Origin: Streptomyces sp. WMMC940
GTDB taxonomy: Bacteria > Actinomycetota > Actinomycetes > Streptomycetales > Streptomycetaceae
Direction: 5' to 3'
Length of the DNA stretch: 64,000 nt
Assembly: GCF_027460265.1 (NCBI RefSeq)
Contig: NZ_JAPZBC010000001.1
Coordinates: forward strand, 2,693,501 to 2,757,500
How positions within the stretch are numbered: the first letter of the stretch is position 1; each line of letters starts with the position of its first letter. Below the pieces are notes generated by a model. That model was not told where the DNA came from, searched no databases, and was given only the letters and a program-made list of their open reading frames with translations. Shown here piece after piece: positions 9,137 through 16,177 of this stretch. The position numbers and the translations under genes are program-made.

Positions 9137-11626
9137 TCAGCTTGTGCCCACAACGTCATCCGCCGTGTGCTCAACCTTAACCTTGATACGCCTCTCCTCA
9201 AACATCTCCCGTGCGGCCTCAGCCACCTCCGGATCGGAAAAGTGCCATACAACCGGCTTCCCTCGGGCCGCGTCCACCTGCCGCTGCGCCTGCTTGGCCC
9301 AGCGGTTGGCGATGTCGAGCTTAAGCTCCCCCACTTCGGCGTCGTAGTACTTCGGATTGCGGTAGCCGTACTTCGCCTCGATATAGGTCCCCTTCGCGGA
9401 GTCCCACCCGTCGAAATTGACGGGCTTGCCGTCGAGTTTGTCGAGGGGGACCTGGTACTCCTTGCCGCGGTTCACTCCGGAGATCTGCTCCTGGTAACGC
9501 GCACCCATCTCGGATTCGTAGCTGAAAAGGGCGGGCTTGATGCGCTCCCACTTCCCGTCGCCGCCGTCCTTGGTCCCGGCGCGGGGGTTGGTGAGGTTCT
9601 CGTACCAGGACGGCTTCGGCTGCTGCTGCGCCCTCTCGAGCCCCGCCTTCCGCTTCGCCGCGGCGGCCGCCCTCTTCGCCTCCTCCGCCTGCTTCGCCGC
9701 CTCCTCGGCGGCCTGCTTCTTCTCCGGGTCGACCTCGTCGCACTTGCCGGCGAACAGCGCGACCGGTACGGCGCCGCTCCGGCCCGCGACCACACCCGTA
9801 CCGCTGCCGGGGACGCCCGGCCCGCCGCCGTAGGGGATGCGCACGCGCGCGCCCATCCCGATGGTGCAGCCGGTGAGTCCCGCGTCCCTGGCGGCTTCGT
9901 CGGCGTGCTGCTGGGCCTCCTTGGCGGCCTGCTCGGCCCCCTCGACATCGCCGGCCTTGGCCGCCTTACGGGCCTTCGCCGCCGCCTCGGATGCCTTCCG
10001 TGCGAGCTCGCCGACCTTGCCCAGTTTCCCGAGCTTGCCCAGTTTGCCCAGTTTGCCGACGAGCTTCGCCTCGCCGTAGCCCGGAATGAAGAGGGATCCG
10101 ACGTTCCAGAGGACCGTGCCGACGGCCTGTCCCTCGTCGCCCCGGTTCCACATGTCGCGGACCTCGTCCCCGACGAACACGTCGTCGAGGACGGTCACCC
10201 CGGTGTTGACCGAGGCCGAGCCCCAGTCCCAGAGGGCGCCCAGGTAGTCGCCCTTGGACCACTTGTCGCCCGCCCCCGCACTGTCCTCGACCCACTGGTC
10301 GCCGAGCTGGGATCCGTAGTCCTTGATGCCTTCCCAGGCCTTGCCGGGGTCGAGGATCGTCTCGAACGTGCCCGTGATGTCGCCCCAGAGGCCGTCCACG
10401 ACGACGCCCTCGAAGAAGCCGCCGACCTGCTCGGCACCGCAGGAGAGGAAGGCGCCGACCCCGGAGGTGCAGCTCTCGCCGTCGCCCTCACCGTTTCCGT
10501 CGTCTCCGCCGTCCCCGCCGTCGTCGAGGTCGTCGAGGTCGTCGAGGTCGTCGAGACCGTCGTCCGGCACCCCCGGCTCGCCCGTCTCGTCGGTCTCGTC
10601 GTCCTCGTCGTAGACGGCCTCGTCGGCCGTCCCGGTCCCGCCGGTGTCGTCCTGGGGCCCGCCGGTGCCGCCGCCGGTACCGCCTGTGCCGCCTGTGCCG
10701 CCTGTGGCACCCGTGGTGCCCGTGGTTCCCGTACCGCCGTCCGTGCCGCCCGTGGCACCCGTGCCGCCGTCCGTGCCGCCTGTGGCACCCGTGGTGCCCG
10801 TACCGCCGTCCGTACCGCCCGTGGCACCCGTACCGCCCGTGGTGCCCGTACCGCCGTCCGTGCCCGCGTTGTCGTCCCCGGTGCCGGTGCCGGTGCCGGT
10901 GCCGGTGCCGGTGCCGGTGCCGGCCTCGACGTCCGCCGGGCCGCCGTCGCCACCCCCGCACGCCGTGCCGGTGATCTCGCAGACAGCGGACCGGAGTCCT
11001 CCGGCGATCTGTCCGCCGACCCCGGTCGCGACCAGGCCGACGACGATGGCCGCGACGAGCACGATGAGCCCGACGTACTCGGTGGCCGTCTGGCCGCCGT
11101 CCCGGCGCCACTTGATGAGGCGGGCGAGCTTCAGGGGCCGCCGCTCGACCCGGTTCGTACCGGGCACGAGGAACCACTCGCGCACCGACGGCCGGAACAA
11201 CAGCACGATCACGGCGACGGGGACGAGCAGTTGGGTCAGCCCCCGGCCACTGCCGTCGAAGAGTGCGCTCAACGCCCCGAGGAGCAGCCACGCCTGCACC
11301 GCGAGCAGCGCCCGCCGCACCCACACACCACCGGTCCACACCCGCAGCGCGAGCAGGAATCCGGCCACGCCCGGAGCGGCGGCGTACACCAGAAGGCCGA
11401 GGAACTCCCCGTCGACCCCGTCCACGGCCGCGGCCGTCACGAGCAGACCGAGAGCCCCCAGCAGCGTGAGCCCGAACAGCGCGTGCAGCAGTACGAGCAC
11501 GGCCCGCACGGCCCGCGGCATGGGCTGCCGGCCGTTCCCCCGGACGGGCGGCCACACCCCCGCACCCATCCCTCCGGAAGCGCCCGTGGGCGCAACTCCC
11601 GCCGTTCCCCCACCGGTTGCAGCCAT
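9137..11626 (-). CDS. Polymorphic toxin: 4-TM segment, Flp-pilin-like helix, Gly/Thr repeats, Tox-REase-5-like nuclease
   Basis: 829 residues from ATG 11626, chosen because the shared operator then sits at the same distance as in the prepilin peptidase gene. Residues 41-144 form about four membrane helices. At 177-184 comes GGQTATEY, a class III prepilin site (cleavage expected between Gly178 and Gln179, Glu at +5, Tyr at +6), followed by a helix GLIVLVAAIVVGLVATGV. About 25 of 43 residues here match the Flp pilin encoded at 15690. A Gly/Thr/Asp-rich repeat (about 236-360), an acidic Asp/Leu run, an amphipathic middle with KLGKLGK repeats and a charged Ala/Lys coil follow. The C-terminal domain (ARYQEQISG, NFDGWD, IEAKYG with Asp739, Glu750, Lys752) looks like Tox-REase-5, a restriction-endonuclease-fold DNase. 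An immunity gene follows. Delivery by the Tad apparatus is inference. Confidence 0.82.
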   Translation of the reverse strand: MAATGGGTAGVAPTGASGGMGAGVWPPVRGNGRQPMPRAVRAVLVLLHALFGLTLLGALGLLVTAAAVDGVDGEFLGLLVYAAAPGVAGFLLALRVWTGGVWVRRALLAVQAWLLLGALSALFDGSGRGLTQLLVPVAVIVLLFRPSVREWFLVPGTNRVERRPLKLARLIKWRRDGGQTATEYVGLIVLVAAIVVGLVATGVGGQIAGGLRSAVCEITGTACGGGDGGPADVEAGTGTGTGTGTGTGTGDDNAGTDGGTGTTGGTGATGGTDGGTGTTGATGGTDGGTGATGGTDGGTGTTGTTGATGGTGGTGGTGGGTGGPQDDTGGTGTADEAVYDEDDETDETGEPGVPDDGLDDLDDLDDLDDGGDGGDDGNGEGDGESCTSGVGAFLSCGAEQVGGFFEGVVVDGLWGDITGTFETILDPGKAWEGIKDYGSQLGDQWVEDSAGAGDKWSKGDYLGALWDWGSASVNTGVTVLDDVFVGDEVRDMWNRGDEGQAVGTVLWNVGSLFIPGYGEAKLVGKLGKLGKLGKLGKVGELARKASEAAAKARKAAKAGDVEGAEQAAKEAQQHADEAARDAGLTGCTIGMGARVRIPYGGGPGVPGSGTGVVAGRSGAVPVALFAGKCDEVDPEKKQAAEEAAKQAEEAKRAAAAAKRKAGLERAQQQPKPSWYENLTNPRAGTKDGGDGKWERIKPALFSYESEMGARYQEQISGVNRGKEYQVPLDKLDGKPVNFDGWDSAKGTYIEAKYGYRNPKYYDAEVGELKLDIANRWAKQAQRQVDAARGKPVVWHFSDPEVAEAAREMFEERRIKVKVEHTADDVVGTS
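10881..10922 (-). repeat. Hexanucleotide repeat (GTGCCG)7 in the toxin gene
   Basis: Seven exact copies of GTGCCG on the plus strand encode Gly-Thr repeats directly after the pilin-like helix. Six-base units change linker length without breaking the frame. A longer, less regular Gly/Thr/Ala/Asp minisatellite fills about 10660-10865. Confidence 0.8.
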
Positions 11627-11656
11627 ACTCGGGAGGCTAGGGGCGCCCGGGGGAAC

Positions 11657-11705
11657 GGTCATGGGCCCGTGGACCCAAAGTCCGCAAGCACGTCCGACTG
11701 GGCCC
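11657..11705 (-). promoter_or_regulatory. GGGCCC-type operator upstream of the toxin gene
   Basis: ATGGGCCCGTGGACCCA (11661-11677) matches the peptidase element ATGGGCCCACGGGCCCA with three changes, and GGTCATGGGCCC is identical. A second GGGCCC is at 11700-11705. The element begins 30 bp upstream of the proposed ATG. Confidence 0.6.
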
Positions 11706-11778
11706 TGAACCCACCCGAGGCGGCGCACCGGGTGCGTGAGTTCGGCCGACATGCACACAGTCGCGATCCTCGCCACAC

Positions 11779-12220
11779 ATGGTGCGCAGCCACCTCGGCG
11801 CGGCGACGGCCTCCCGAACCGCCCGGCTGATCGTCACGATCGCTCAGCGCGCGGGTGTGCAGACCCAGTTCATCGAGTACCCCGATCCCGTGCCGGACTC
11901 CGACGATCTGGGGCCGACACTGCGCTGGATGCAGGAGGACCTCGAACGGCCCCTCACCGTCGCGGAGATCGCCGCCCAGCCCGCGATGAGCTCACGCACC
12001 CTCATACGCCGGTTCCGCGCCCAGACCGGCACGACCCCGCTGCAGTGGCTGCTCGGACGGCGGTTGCAACGGGCGAGGGAACTGCTGGAGACGACGATCT
12101 TCCCATGAGCCGGGTCGCCGGGGCGTCCGGACTCGGCTCACCGGAGACTCTCCGGCACCACTTCTCCAAGCACGTCGGCACCACGCCCACGGCGTACCGG
12201 GCGGCGTTCCATGGCTGGTG
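11779..12220 (+). pseudogene. Truncated, frameshifted GlxA-type AraC regulator remnant
   Basis: The sequence encodes the linker and AraC DNA-binding half of a DJ-1/PfpI-AraC regulator: FIEYPDPVP, LTVAEIAAQPAMSSRTLIRR and TTPLQWLLGRRLQRARELLE. The frame then stops at a TGA near 12108. The second helix-turn-helix (VAGASGLGSPETLRHHFSKH, GTTPTAYRAAF) continues in another frame, so about one base has been lost near 12105. The whole N-terminal DJ-1 domain is missing. No working product is expected. It sits between the toxin promoter and the PucR gene and marks an old rearrangement. Confidence 0.75.
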
Positions 12221-12320
12221 GAGCGGTCTTCGGACTGCCTGGCGCAGGGTCGCTGATCGGCCGAGCGATCCTGAGTCGGAGTCCGTCCCGGCCGCCGAGA
12301 TCGGTGAGCCTTCCGACGTC

Positions 12321-13379
12321 TCAGACCTCCCGGCGCGGCCAGTCGAGCAGACGTGCTCCGATGACCGCCGTCTGCAGGGTGTAGCGGTGCACGGGTTCGC
12401 CCGGATCCGCGCCGGTCAGCCTGTGGATGCGGTCGAGCCGGTACGTCAGCGCCCGCACGCTGAGGTTGAGCCGGCGGGCCGCCTCGGCCGCCACACAACC
12501 CGCGTCGAAGTACGCCGTGAGCGTGTCGAGCAATGGCAGAGCCCCACCGCGGGCGTCCCTGAGCGGACCGAGGACGCTGAGCACGAGGTCGGCCATCGCC
12601 TGCCGGTCGCGGGTCAGCACCGGGTACACCAGCAGGTCCGAGGCCAGCAGCACCGGATCGTCCAGGCCCATGCGGTCGGCCAGATCCAGGGCGTTCAGCG
12701 CCTCCTCGTAGGAGTGGACCACCCCGCCCGCGCCCGGGTGGGGACGTCCCACGGCCACCCGGCCGCCGCCCGTCGCCCCGTACGCCTGCTTGGCGAAGTG
12801 GTTGAGCACATCGGACTGGTCGCCGGGCGCGATGCAGATCAACCGGCCGTCCTTCGTGGTCAGGAGGATGCGCCGGTCCCCGAAGCGGGCGACGAGCGAG
12901 GTCTCGATCCGGCGGATGAGGGGATGGCCGTCGTCGTACGGCTCCTGGCCCTGGGCGACGGCCACCGCGTGGGCGTGGGAGAGCAGCAGTCCGAAGCGTA
13001 CGGCCCGCTCGGCGAGCCGGCCGAGGTCACTGCGCCCGTAGAGCAGGTCGTCGACGAACTCACGGCGGGCCGCCTCCTCCTGGCGCACCGCGAGACGCTG
13101 CGCCCGCTCGTGGCCCTCGGCGAAGGCGTCCACGGCCTGCTCGACCGCGGCGAGAAGGTGGTCGGCCGCGGCCCCTGTGAGTCCCGGCCGTATCGCCCGG
13201 GCGGCCGCAAGGTGGGCGTGCACCATGGTGCGCAGCCCGATACCCGCCTCCGCGGCCCGTTCCCCCTGGCCGCGGAGTGAGGCCAGTTCGTCGCGCGTGA
13301 GCCTCCGGCCGGTGGCACAGGCACCCGTCAGCGCCTCGGCGTACCCCTCCAGATAGGTCGCGGTCTCCTGCACCGTCAT
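12321..13379 (-). CDS. PucR/CdaR-family transcriptional regulator
   Basis: 352 residues. The C-terminal PucR helix-turn-helix is clear: LLDTLTAYFDAGCVAAEAA, RLNLSVRALTYRLDRIHRLTG. A central GGDEF-like domain (RFGDRRILLTTKDGRLICIA, SYEEALNALDLA) matches the CdaR family. The N-terminal about 120 residues form a helical sensing region (RsbR-like). Such proteins regulate catabolic or developmental genes, often their own neighbours. The target is unknown; an upstream 19-bp palindrome is a possible operator. Its position between the OmpA-type gene and the toxin makes a link to either possible but unproven. Confidence 0.85.
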   Translation of the reverse strand: MTVQETATYLEGYAEALTGACATGRRLTRDELASLRGQGERAAEAGIGLRTMVHAHLAAARAIRPGLTGAAADHLLAAVEQAVDAFAEGHERAQRLAVRQEEAARREFVDDLLYGRSDLGRLAERAVRFGLLLSHAHAVAVAQGQEPYDDGHPLIRRIETSLVARFGDRRILLTTKDGRLICIAPGDQSDVLNHFAKQAYGATGGGRVAVGRPHPGAGGVVHSYEEALNALDLADRMGLDDPVLLASDLLVYPVLTRDRQAMADLVLSVLGPLRDARGGALPLLDTLTAYFDAGCVAAEAARRLNLSVRALTYRLDRIHRLTGADPGEPVHRYTLQTAVIGARLLDWPRREV

Positions 13380-13818
13380 GATCGATCCCCCCGCTCGCCG
13401 GCACGCCGACGACGATTTCCTGTTGCCGGAGATCAGAGACGGCTCCGGAGGTCAGAGACCCCTGACGTCCGGCGAACGACGTCCGGCATCAAGGATACGT
13501 AAATATTGCCGATGGTCGGCAATGCGAACACGGCCACGAGGCTGGGAGGATCGGACCGCGCGGGGGAGGGCGAGGAAGACCGGGACACTGCCTGCCGGAA
13601 CCGGGAAACGGGGGAAGCCGGGTTCGGTTGCCGTGCCACGGCTGACGGCCGTGGGCCGGCCGGCGCGCTCGGTTCTCCTCGCCCGCGCCGACCGGTCCGG
13701 TCTCCGCCTGCCGCTGCTTCGCGCGGTTCGACGCGGGAAGTCCGTGGGGGCGTCGGGCATGACGTCCCCCACGGGACTTCGAGTAGCCGCGGGAGAATCG
13801 GGCGCGTCGGACACGGGC
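13380..13818. other. 439-bp intergenic region upstream of the PucR gene
   Basis: No gene is supported here. It contains the palindrome at 13505-13523 inside the only AT-richer patch (ACGTAAATATTGCC), a likely promoter area for the PucR gene. Confidence 0.5.
13505..13523. promoter_or_regulatory. 19-bp palindrome, candidate operator
   Basis: ATTGCCGA-TGG-TCGGCAAT has perfect 8-bp arms around three bases and lies about 125 bp upstream of the PucR gene start. Confidence 0.5.
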
Positions 13819-14481
13819 TCAGCTCTGCGAGGCGCCACTCTCGCCGCGCGGGAAGGAGACCTCCACCCGGCGGTTCTTCTTGCGGCCTTCCTCACTGCTG
13901 TTGTCGGCGATCGGGTACTGCTCGCCGTAGCCACGGATCTCGTAGCTGATCCCCGAGCCGGACAGCTGCTGGGAGAGCACCCCGTGCACGGCGTCCGCCC
14001 GCTGCTTGGACAGCACGTCACCGTGCGCGGCCGAGCCGAGGTTGTCGGTGAAGCCGAAGACGCGGACTCTCTTGGCCCCCTGCTTGCGGATCTCGGCCGC
14101 GATCTCGGCGATACGTGCATGGGCGGCGCCGGACAGCTTGGCGCTGTCCTTGCCGAAGAGCACCTCCGCCTGCAGCGCGAACTTCAGGTTGGAGCTGGTC
14201 TCCTCACGGCGCTCCTCACCACCCTCGGACTCGACGACGGAGACGATGTCGAGCACCCGGGCGGGCGCGAGGGTCGCGCCGTCGCGGAGCTTCAGGCCCG
14301 GTGAGTTCCCGTCGACCTCGGGCGGCGGCGAGGTCGACTCGGTACCCGGCGGCGTGCCCGGGGCGGGCGTCTCGTCGGCCCAGGCACCGCCGGCGGCGGT
14401 GAACTGCATGCCGACGACGAGCACGGCCGAGAGGAGCGTTGATGCCGCGGCCCTGCGGGAGCGGGACGTGGTGGCGGTCAT
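13819..14481 (-). CDS. Secreted OmpA/MotB-domain protein of the Tad locus
   Basis: 220 residues. The N-terminus has Arg residues and a hydrophobic stretch (LLSAVLVVGMQFTAAGGAWA), a signal peptide ending near residue 36. The C-terminal OmpA-like domain contains VRVFGFTDNLGS, LSKQRADAVHGVL and RKKNRRVEVSF, the peptidoglycan-binding surface. It probably anchors the pilus machinery to the wall. Its ATG overlaps the stop codon of the lipoprotein gene (ATGA), so the two are translationally coupled. It is the last gene of the pilin operon. Confidence 0.87.
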   Translation of the reverse strand: MTATTSRSRRAAASTLLSAVLVVGMQFTAAGGAWADETPAPGTPPGTESTSPPPEVDGNSPGLKLRDGATLAPARVLDIVSVVESEGGEERREETSSNLKFALQAEVLFGKDSAKLSGAAHARIAEIAAEIRKQGAKRVRVFGFTDNLGSAAHGDVLSKQRADAVHGVLSQQLSGSGISYEIRGYGEQYPIADNSSEEGRKKNRRVEVSFPRGESGASQS

Positions 14482-15074
14482 CAGGAGATCTCAATCGTGG
14501 CGGTGGGCATCAGGGGGATCTGGATGTCGACCTGGGAGGTCTTGTCGGGCGGTGACGGGAACTGGGCGAAGAAGGAAACGGAGGCCCCCGCATCGACGTC
14601 TGTAATGCCTGTGGTGGTCAACGGATAGCCATCGGTGTCGCGCAGCACGTAATAGCGCTTCTTCTCGGCCTTGTCCACCAGGGTCATGCCCCCAAGGGAG
14701 CGACCCGTTCGCCGCACATTGGTCTCCTGGCCGTTCCAAGCAACAGGGGCGTAGGCCTTCTTACCTGACGTGTTCTTGAGGCTTCCGGTTACTGTGAGGA
14801 ATCCGCCGGGGTCCCGGGTCGCACTGTGGATGACGAACTGGAATCCGTCATTGCCGTTGATGGTTGCCAGCGTCTTGCTGGTATCCGGCACGGTGTTGCC
14901 GCCGTCGTCCTGGGGCTTGCTGTTCCCCGTGGCGGCAGGCGCCGAACTGCTCCCCTTGTCCTTCGCCGACCCTCCGTCGTCCCCGCCGCAGGCGGTGAGC
15001 GAAAGGGTCAGCGCTGTCGCGAGGAGAGCGGCGGTCGCCGCCCTGCGCGTGGTCACTCCGTGCCGGATACTCAT
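14481..15074 (-). CDS. Putative lipoprotein of the Tad locus
   Basis: The signal peptide ends in the lipobox LTACGG, giving an extracytoplasmic lipid-anchored protein. A charged Ser/Gly linker follows, then an about 130-residue beta-rich domain (FQFVIHSATRDPGGFLTVTG, SFFAQFPSPPDKTSQVDIQI) that I cannot name. ATG 15074 is preferred over ATG 15083, because AAGGA is nine bases before the former but directly abuts the latter. It lies between the TadG-like gene and the OmpA-domain gene, so a structural role at the pilus base is likely. Confidence 0.8.
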   Translation of the reverse strand: MSIRHGVTTRRAATAALLATALTLSLTACGGDDGGSAKDKGSSSAPAATGNSKPQDDGGNTVPDTSKTLATINGNDGFQFVIHSATRDPGGFLTVTGSLKNTSGKKAYAPVAWNGQETNVRRTGRSLGGMTLVDKAEKKRYYVLRDTDGYPLTTTGITDVDAGASVSFFAQFPSPPDKTSQVDIQIPLMPTATIEIS

Positions 15075-15105
15075 GCGTGTCATTCCTTCTGCGTTCGTTT
15101 CGCGG

Positions 15106-15690
15106 TCAGTTCTCGGTCAGCCGGATGTCGAAGAGGTCCGGCCCGTCCGGCGGAGGGCCTTCGCCCACCAGCCAGGGAACCGTCGCCTTGCACGTCAACG
15201 TCCCCAGCGGCTTGGGGACCGGCTTGTAGAGGCATCGAGACGTGAGTTCGGCCGTGGCCTCGGCGGTCGCCTTCTTCGTCTCGGTCCCCGGCAGGACGGT
15301 GTCCCCGACCGGCTTATCCGTTTCGACCTCGACGGTGAAGGCCCAACCGCCGTTGAAGGCCGGGCTGCAGCCACCCGGTTTCACGACGGTGTCGTTCTGC
15401 TGCGCCATGGGGTAGGCCGCCTCGCAACCACGGAAGCTTCCGAACTGACCCAGATTGAAGATCGCCGTCAGAAGCGCCGGATTGGGGTTGCCCAGCAACT
15501 CCAGCTCGAACTGGTCACGAGATTGCTTGGCCGCCGCAAGCGCGGCGGCGTCGGCGCCGGTCTGCGCGCCATTGCGTGTGGCGCCGGCCTGGCCGACCGC
15601 GAAGAACGCAAGCGCGAGAAAGAGCAGGCTCGCTACCACCACCACATAGGCGGGGGCGACCTGCCCTTTCTCGCGGGAGCTGCGCAGCAT
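15106..15690 (-). CDS. TadG/TadE-like pilus assembly protein
   Basis: 194 residues. Near the N-terminus is KGQVAPAYVVVVASLLFLAL, a pseudopilin-like start with one helix. A TadG-like stretch follows (GADAAALAAAKQSRDQ) and then an extracellular domain with about four cysteines. The expected glutamate at +5 of the class III site is alanine here, so prepilin-peptidase cleavage is doubtful. Its ATG overlaps the pilin stop codon (ATGA at 15690), making it co-translated with the pilin. Confidence 0.8.
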   Translation of the reverse strand: MLRSSREKGQVAPAYVVVVASLLFLALAFFAVGQAGATRNGAQTGADAAALAAAKQSRDQFELELLGNPNPALLTAIFNLGQFGSFRGCEAAYPMAQQNDTVVKPGGCSPAFNGGWAFTVEVETDKPVGDTVLPGTETKKATAEATAELTSRCLYKPVPKPLGTLTCKATVPWLVGEGPPPDGPDLFDIRLTEN

Positions 15691-15923
15691 CAGCCGCCCA
15701 GGATTTCGCCGACCCGCTGGGTCAGGCCGTCGGCGATCGTCTCCGCCACGCCCGAGCCCACCAGAGCCGCGATGATCAGCGCGACCAGCACGATCACACC
15801 CACGTACTCGACGGCACCCTGACCCTTGTCGCCGCGGCGCTGGATCGCCTCGGCGGTCGTCTTCGCCCAGCTGCCGATGTAGACGCGGGCGTTGGTCGCG
15901 GCCTTGAGAGTGATGTTCGACAT
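15690..15923 (-). CDS. Flp-family major pilin precursor
   Basis: 77 residues with GGAGGGGAACACC upstream of the ATG. A 34-residue leader ends in DKG, and the class III site is G|QGAVEYVG (Glu at +5, Tyr at +6). The mature form is about 43 residues and almost entirely the helix VIVLVALIIAALVGSGV plus a short tail, typical of Flp pilins assembled by Tad machines. It heads the operon pilin, TadG-like, lipoprotein, OmpA-domain. The helix is the close relative of the one inside the toxin at 9137-11626. Confidence 0.9.
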   Translation of the reverse strand: MSNITLKAATNARVYIGSWAKTTAEAIQRRGDKGQGAVEYVGVIVLVALIIAALVGSGVAETIADGLTQRVGEILGG

Positions 15924-16060
15924 GGTGTTCCCCTCCTGGTCCGGCCGGCCGCTTGCCGGCCGACTCGTACGAGCCCTCGGCGCCGCTCGCGCTTCCGGCT
16001 CCCTCCTGGCCGGTCTCGCTGGCGACATGAGAAACGTACGGGGGGAGATCACCCCTCGGC

Positions 16061-16088
16061 ATGGGCCTCAGGGCCCAGCCGCGGGCCC
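16061..16088 (-). promoter_or_regulatory. GGGCCC-type operator upstream of the pilin operon
   Basis: ATGGGCCTCAGGGCCCA (16061-16077) follows the spacing GGGCCC-N2-GGGCCCA with one mismatch in the first half-site. Another GGGCCC is at 16083-16088. Confidence 0.55.
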
Positions 16089-16177
16089 ATTCCAGGGATT
16101 GGGTCCTCGAACGTCCGGGCGTCCCGGCCGTACCCGCGGGTCCGGTCACGCCGATCGCGCTCGTCGTCCCGGTCGTG

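Noticed and set aside
11627..11776. Earlier start codons for the toxin (11662 or 11776)
   Set aside because: They would put the shared operator inside the coding region and lack ribosome binding sites; ATG 11626 gives the same operator distance as in the peptidase gene.
8966..11830. A plus-strand open frame of about 950 codons opposite the toxin
   Set aside because: It mirrors the toxin and immunity genes; its translation is Arg/Gly/Leu-rich without motifs, and the minus strand has recognisable domains and codon bias.
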